This document shows, one piece after another, positions 58,801 to 64,000 of a DNA stretch of 64,000 bases. This DNA comes from Mnemiopsis leidyi (Eukaryota > Ctenophora > Tentaculata > Lobata > Bolinopsidae), in the NCBI GenBank assembly GCA_000226015.1, contig JH152783.1:24939-88938 (forward strand), written 5' to 3'. Numbering within the stretch: position 1 is the stretch's first letter; every line of letters begins with the position of its first letter. The notes under the pieces were generated by a model. That model was not told where the DNA came from. It did not search any database and worked only from the letters and a program-made list of their open reading frames with translations. The position numbers and the translations under genes are program-made.

Positions 58801-61800
58801 ATAGTGTATTTTTCAGCTTCACCTAAATTGCTTTTTCCCAGATGATTGCTACAAAAGCCTGCCCGATTTGTCGATCTCACCTCGGAGAAGAGAAGGCCAA
58901 AACAGCAGTCGAGCATTTGAAAGAGAAAAGTAAAAAAGCACCAGAAAAGACGGTTAGTTATTCAAATTTTAAACAGAATTCACCCACGATACATGTATAT
59001 CATAGAACAGTTTGGACCAGTATCTGGTATCGGGTACTTTGTTAATAGTTCTCATGTAAAAGCGTGTGATTAAAGAGGGGATACTAAGTACACTAAATGA
59101 TGCATCACTTATCCAATTTCCAGCTTGTCAATAGGTTCCAATGAACCTACTGAACCTAATGAGTAGTTTAGAAGAAGGCAAATCTAGGGTCTTAGCGCCA
59201 GTTTTGATTTAATTCTGTGCATCCCGGAGTAGGGGGGTTGTCAGGGAAGGGGTCCATGTATGAGTTTAATTTAGAAACACTCCATTTTTTGTACAGTGTC
59301 ACACCCTAGGTGTTATATATGATATAACACCTAGGGTGACAGGTGACGCTAGCACAAAGGTTATACTATTTCAACTATTAACATGATTGCCAGGCGAAAG
59401 CTAAGCAAGAAGAAGTGGCTGCAGAAGAAAAATTTTACGCCCTGAAAGCAGCGGCCGGTCTTTACACCGAACTGAATGATCTACAGCAAACGAAAATTCC
59501 AGAATTTTGTAACCAAATTAATGAACTGGAAAAGAAGATAGAAGAGGAGAAGGAAGTCGTAGATGATCTCGAGGAAGCGGCTCAGGTTTAACATTCTATT
59601 TGAAAAATTGGAATATTCAAATAGAATAATTTGCATGATGCATTTATTGTGCTAAATGAACCTGGCCCCTGGGTCCATCGTGGGCTTAGCTCGCCTCCGT
59701 TAACTGTGAAAATAAATAATATATTTTCAGCTATTGGCTGGTGACCAATACGAAGCCCAGCAAATGGAAAAAGATCTAGATTACGTTGACAGACTACATA
59801 GAGAATGTTCTGCATTGAAAGATAAGATCGCTAGTCTTAGTTCCCGCCTTGTTAGCTCCTACTCAAAGGTACGAGCTTCTCATTAGATATGTTTGACATC
59901 CTGCCTTTACTAACACGATTTAAGCATCCCCATTGGATTTTCTTTATTGGTGTTCAGAAGTGCGGTAAATGGTCGACTGTACGTATCAAATTCAAAAATT
60001 TATATCCCAGACTCTAAAAGAAGCTATAGAGGAACAGTCCCGATACCAAGAAGAGTACAGTGCTCTACAACACGAACACTCGCGGCTGATGGACAGCAAG
60101 ACACGAGGGGAGACGAAGTGTAACGCGCTCCGACAGCGCTTCTACTCCGTGCAGGACGAACATATCGCGCTGAGTACCAAGATGCAGGGTCTCACCGGAT
60201 TGGAAGAGAGGGTGTGTCTACTGTTTACTGTTCTTATGTTACTTTTAGTCAAGAGGCAAACAATTTATCCTTGTGTTTATATTGGGTCGAAATAAAGTGG
60301 ACATGACATAATGTTTCTTGTAGCCCTTTTTATGGATGCAGTATACATAGAATGCACAATTTTCAGAGGAAGGAAAAGGCGATAGAGATAGCTGAGTTAT
60401 CACAAGGGGAACGAAAGGTAGAAGAGACGATAAAACCCACCGAAGACAAGCTGGAAGTACTGGAGAGGAAGCTTGCCGAACTCTCAGAGGAAGACTTGGC
60501 AACTCAAAGAAGAGTCAGAGATTCTCTTAACAGATTGACCAACGCGGTCGACAACGCCCGCAAACTCGAGCAACAGGTTTCTAGACTCTACATTTTGTTA
60601 AGTCCTTACGCGAATTGGCGTGTGTCTGTCTTCCTGAATGGCTTTATTATTGAAAGGATGCTGGACTATTGTGATACTTCCAAATGATTCCTATCCTGCC
60701 TCAGTTAGCACACCACAGTGGATCTAGCAGTGGAAACCTGTCTAGCCTCAGTTCCCGTCTGGAGCAGTGCAAGGAGGAATACGAGAACCTAAAGATGCAG
60801 AAGAAAAAGTTAGAAGGTCAACTTCAGCAGTTAAAACGAGACTTGGATAGCAGCCAAGTACGGAAGAGAGACCTTGAGGGTTGTTTACAGATCAGGGAAT
60901 TTGACCAGGAGATGGAGAGGTGATTACAACCGATATTCTCAGTTTACTAATGATCATAAACGCAATTTGCATGATGATCTATATTTAGACAACATTACTC
61001 AACATTTGGTGTTGGTCTAGACGAATTGCAATTTAAAAGTCTCTCATGATTCCATGATTCCCTGAATCGCACCATTACTCAATAATACAGAAATATCCCA
61101 ATCTAGCGTACAAGAGGACATCAAGGGAGTAGAAAGACAACTTTCCGACAAAGAGCTCTCCAGTGCTCGTTCTACAGCCGGGAAGATACAGAGTGAAATA
61201 GACGAGAATAGCCGCAACAAAGCTGGACAGGAGGGCAGAAACCGAGGGTTCGCTGAGCAAGTGTCGAGATTGAAGAAGGAGCTGAACAGCAAGATGTTCA
61301 AGGACGCCCAGACAACGTATCATCATCAGAATATCAAGTGTCACGTGGGACAGCAAACCGCCAAGGATCTCGAGATGTTTATCATTTCTTATGAGCGTGC
61401 CATCATGAGGTTCCACAGTGACAAGATGCAAGAGATCAACAGAACTTTGAGGGAGTTGTGGGTTGAAATTTACAGGTATTTTTTTGAAAAGGAGGTATTT
61501 TTATGCAATTATATGACAGTATCCATAAGAATTTCATCTCATAAACCTGTTCCTCATTTCATCTGCGTGTTCAGAGGTGGTGACATTGACTACATTGAGA
61601 TAAGGACTGATGATGACGAGGTTGAGTCAGTTGGCAGGAGGAAGACTTGCAACTATCGTGTCGCCATGAACAAGGGCGGTAAGTCAAATGGAATCATAAT
61701 TTTGTCGGAAGTATAGTCGTTTTAAATCTGTGCTTGATGAAGTTGCCTAAAGCCAAGATATTTAGAGTACTTTGATGGTAAATAAAGATGAGCACACCTC

Positions 61801-62367
61801 TAGTTGTATCCCCGAGAGTTTACCGAGCTCGCTCCAGGATTTCCTCCCATAATCCTCTCTCTCAGGTGTGTTTATAGACATGAGACAACACAGCAGTGCC
61901 GGACAGCGAGTGTTAGCAGCCCTGCTCATCCGGCTAGCTCTAGCGGAGACGTTCTGTAACAACTGTGGGATCATCACCCTGGACGAACCTACCACCAACC
62001 TGGATCGGGAGAATATCGAGAGTCTCGCTCACGCTCTGGGGAAATTCATCAAGAGCCGACAGAGTAAGTGAAAATGTGTTTATTAATTCAATGAAACTTT
62101 GTAGTTTCTATTTTAAGGAGCTGGATTAGACTGGAATTTCTGTTTTTGGCACATGCTCTCATTCACAACGACGCATATTGTCAACAGAATGAACATGTAA
62201 ATGTCCTACTTTCAGATAGCGGACATTTCCAGCTGATTATCATCACCCACGACGAGGACTTTGTGGAGCTGTTAGGAAGGAGCGCTGCCATTGATCACTA
62301 CTACAAGGTCTCTAAATCAACTACAGACTTCTGTAGTGTCATCAGCAAGAGGAAGATGGCCGAATGA
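52864..62367 (+). CDS. RAD50: DNA repair protein RAD50
   Basis: Twenty-two coding exons located: 52864-52963, 53104-53230, 54263-54419, 54545-54723, 55894-56083, 56287-56493, 56621-56845, 57007-57180, 57347-57454, 57595-57727, 57853-58106, 58249-58458, 58842-58952, 59394-59585, 59731-59868, 60011-60211, 60367-60576, 60705-60919, 61107-61475, 61575-61678, 61866-62063 and 62216-62367. All phases agree: 3,954 nt, 1,317 aa (human 1,312). Walker A is GHNGSGKTS (34-42), the Q-loop region [18 protein letters not shown] is in exon 4, long coiled coils flank the zinc hook C695-P-I-C698, and the C-terminal head has signature SSAGQRVL and Walker B/D-loop LDEPTTNLD (Asp1241, Glu1242). RAD50 pairs with MRE11 and NBS1 to tether and process double-strand breaks. 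About 18 residues that follow exon 4 in human RAD50 were not found; an assembly gap lies in that intron. AATAAA at 62500-62505. Confidence 0.95.
54814..55185. repeat. Copy 1 of a duplicated block with a tRNA-like element
   Basis: Intron 4 of RAD50. This block matches 55200-55893 end to end, except that the second copy carries a LINE insertion. It ends at the gap, exactly where the second copy runs into RAD50 exon 5. The two copies differ at many scattered positions, so they are either divergent alleles or an old duplication. Confidence 0.85.
55030..55102 (-). repeat. tRNA-derived SINE head or tRNA pseudogene
   Basis: On the minus strand a 73-nt segment folds as a tRNA. The acceptor arm gggccgg/tcggtcc pairs in full (with G-U), D stem gttc/gagc, T stem gtcgg/ccgac with a 7-nt loop, and a box A-like tagttcaattagtagagc. 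The anticodon loop ccaaca region has C instead of the universal U at position 33 and a poor lower stem. It is therefore more likely a SINE head or pseudogene than a working tRNA. Confidence 0.55.
55186..55199. other. Assembly gap (14 n) in RAD50 intron 4
   Basis: Run of 14 unknown bases between the two copies of the duplicated block. Any coding exon lost here would explain the 18-residue deficit after exon 4. Confidence 1.
55225..55544 (-). mobile_element. 5'-truncated LINE with 7-bp target-site duplication
   Basis: Minus strand encodes the closing segment of a LINE ORF2: [11 protein letters not shown]-like start, then [16 protein letters not shown], the standard tail of RTE/craniofacial-like endonuclease-reverse transcriptases. 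ttcaagt at 55218-55224 and 55545-55551 flanks it, and the same motif is single in copy 1 (54814-55185), so it is a target-site duplication. The element's 3' end is an acttacttgtactt-type simple repeat. Confidence 0.8.
55739..55811 (-). repeat. Second tRNA-like element
   Basis: Counterpart of 55030-55102 in the second copy of the block, with roughly a tenth of its bases changed and most stems still pairable. Same interpretation. Confidence 0.5.
59307..59342. repeat. Inverted repeat of about 17 bp
   Basis: caccctaggtgttatat and atataacacctagggtg face each other across atg, in RAD50 intron 13. Possibly a minimal MITE or a hairpin remnant. Confidence 0.8.
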
Positions 62368-63013
62368 GATCGAATGAGATGTGGATAGAAAATCTGAACT
62401 CTAAAATTTATTCAGTTTATTGTATAAGGCGTGTAGCTTTTAAAGATTTTTGTCGTTTTTAATATTTGACTGTCAAATGAAATCATATTTTTAAAACAAA
62501 ATAAATACGCGACAAAATCATTAGCCTCTTATTTATCTGAAAGTCTCTTACTGTTAAATTATTTTTAGATTTAAATTTTTCCATACCTGATGTCCATATC
62601 TAAATTCCAATTTCGTTGAAATATTTAATACCAGTTATTGGTTTTCATGCTTCAAAACAGCGAAGTATCTTTTAAAAAAAGTGAAGACAGTTATGCAAAC
62701 AAAGCTGTATGCTTTAGATGTGTGAGAATACTTAGGATTGCCTGTTGATATAAAAAGTTGCTTATTGCTACGATTTTGCATTTAAAGAAAAAAGTATTGA
62801 GTAGCTGTTGGAATGTTAATTACAGACTACGATTAGAATAAGAATCCCGTCCATACATATTGCCAGAACAATTCTTAGAAATCACATCTTTCCACTTTAG
62901 GTGAAACAGACTAAATTCAGTTGAAAAATTAACTTGACCTTTTTTGGCCACTGAAAATCGTAGAAATAAGTATTTTCAAGTTTCAATTAAAATAATAAAT
63001 TAAGTTTGTAAAA
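62368..63013. other. Convergent intergenic spacer
   Basis: 646 bp between the stop codons of RAD50 (+) and the next gene (-), so it contains both 3' UTRs. AATAAA at 62500-62505 suits RAD50. Nothing else recognised. Confidence 0.7.
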
Positions 63014-64000
63014 TTATGACTGAAACCAGTCGTTTTCTAAGTTACCAGGACTGTTTCTCTTATTCCTAAACATGTGTTCTAGCTCACGCCAGATGAAGTT
63101 ATCCTCAAACGGCTGCTCTTCCTGCTCAAACGACAAAACTCCCAACTTGGACTGATCCGGAGTTTGCAAAATAGTCCGGTCCGGAGTATGTGACCGGAGG
63201 AAGGCGTTGTCCGGAGTCTGCGATCTGAGAAACATGGGAGAAGATCTACCAGAATTCAGCTCTTGTTGGAGTTCTGGGGTTTTACTGCGGACTGGAGAAT
63301 TGAAGAGAAGGAAGTTGGGCGATTCCTGGTGGGCGAAAGGCGAGGATACTCTGAGAGGAGATATCGGGGACAAGATACTATCTCGACCCAGCGAGAAGTC
63401 TCCTATCAGCTGCTCTGTGAACGGAGATAATATATCTCCCAGTGGTGTTTTCACGTCTCTCAATGTTGAGGGTGGATCTATATCGGAATTGTCTCCTTGA
63501 TCTGAGGTGAGTGGAAGTGAATCCTGTTTCTCAGGATTTTCTGATACATTTTTGTTTTCACTTGAAGTAGCCTCTTCCAATTGAAATTCACCCAAAGCTG
63601 CTGCTCGGAGTTTGTCATTTTGCTCTAACACGTGCTGCCCTAATATCATGGGTGTGTCATCCAGTTTTATTGCTTTGGATTGTTGAGTGTCAAATTCATC
63701 TTCGTCACCTTTTTCAGAGAAGAGACGCTTCTTTGCTTTGAAGATCTGTTTGACGAAGTCCTTCTCGCCGGATTTGTGTGAGTTTATGATTCTTAAAACA
63801 CTGTTCTTTGGCGACTCTTTTGTCATAGAGCGTTTCGATTTTGGAGTTTTTCTTGTTGCAGATTTAGGCGTCTTCCTAGGAGTTTTATTTGGAGTTTTAT
63901 TTGGAGTTTTATTCTTCGATTTCCCCTCTCTAATGTCAGAAGTTAAAGCTTCAATGACCGATATGATGTCTCCATCTGGTTGAGGAGGCTGCAATTCCTT
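63014..64000 (-). CDS. C-terminal part of a Thr/Ser-Pro-rich, probably nuclear protein (partial)
   Basis: A 327-codon open frame that runs off the right edge of the window, so the start is missing. The sequence is charged and disordered. A basic segment has NKTPNKTPRKTPKS repeats followed by TRKTPKSKRS, a plausible nuclear signal. Many SP/TP sites follow (ILSPISPLRVSSPF, SPVRSKTP), then three copies of a SQTPD/SHTPD/QTPDQ motif, and a Trp-containing end (FIWRELEHMFRNKR ... NDWFQS). Dense SP/TP sites suggest regulation by proline-directed kinases such as CDKs. I do not recognise the family. It converges with RAD50. Confidence 0.7.
   Translation of the reverse strand, partial: KELQPPQPDGDIISVIEALTSDIREGKSKNKTPNKTPNKTPRKTPKSATRKTPKSKRSMTKESPKNSVLRIINSHKSGEKDFVKQIFKAKKRLFSEKGDEDEFDTQQSKAIKLDDTPMILGQHVLEQNDKLRAAALGEFQLEEATSSENKNVSENPEKQDSLPLTSDQGDNSDIDPPSTLRDVKTPLGDILSPFTEQLIGDFSLGRDSILSPISPLRVSSPFAHQESPNFLLFNSPVRSKTPELQQELNSGRSSPMFLRSQTPDNAFLRSHTPDRTILQTPDQSKLGVLSFEQEEQPFEDNFIWRELEHMFRNKRNSPGNLENDWFQS

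Overview
The window is animal nuclear DNA. Its genes are split by many GT-AG introns. Most carry AT-rich introns and UTRs, and the space between them is full of LINE tails, MITE-like elements and minisatellites. A canonical eukaryotic RNA-dependent RNA polymerase (RdRP), together with RAD50 and several motile-cilium genes, points to an aquatic invertebrate. The LINE tails look like those common in cnidarians and other marine invertebrates. The exact lineage is inference with low confidence.

Layout. 1-308: last exon of a membrane protein (+), entered through a 58-bp tandem repeat. 3271-7229: an eight-exon gene (-) for a PH domain plus Btk zinc-motif protein with a long Ser-rich tail and no kinase. 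11534-32075: an 18-exon White-type ABCG half-transporter (-, 676 aa); every exon junction keeps phase. Its intron 8 (15157-25729) contains a complete RdRP gene on the opposite strand (16114-25136, 6 exons, about 2,095 aa). 32240-39171: LINE remains, palindromes and several dispersed repeat families. 39172-49640: a run of minus-strand genes, most of them ciliary: ODAD4/TTC25 with an expanded Thr-Pro-Ala-Lys tail, a PIERCE-like microtubule inner protein, an mARC-type MOSC protein and CFAP20. 49641-52863: repeats. 52864-62367: RAD50 (+, 22 exons located, about 1,317 aa). 63014-64000: C-terminal part of an unrecognised Thr/Ser-Pro-rich protein (-).

How the genes relate. ODAD4 and PIERCE both act at the outer-dynein-arm docking region of ciliary doublets and CFAP20 at the inner junction, so 41-50 kb is a ciliary neighbourhood. 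The RdRP would act in small-RNA amplification, and its host gene is a White-type ABC transporter. RAD50 is the SMC-like subunit of the MRN break-repair complex.

The sequence has assembly scars. Runs of N at 18360, 32550 and 55186 each have a near-copy of one flank on the other side, and a single n at 39635 breaks the ODAD4 repeat tail. Exon coordinates below are my own reading of splice sites and phases; no alignment or transcript was available.
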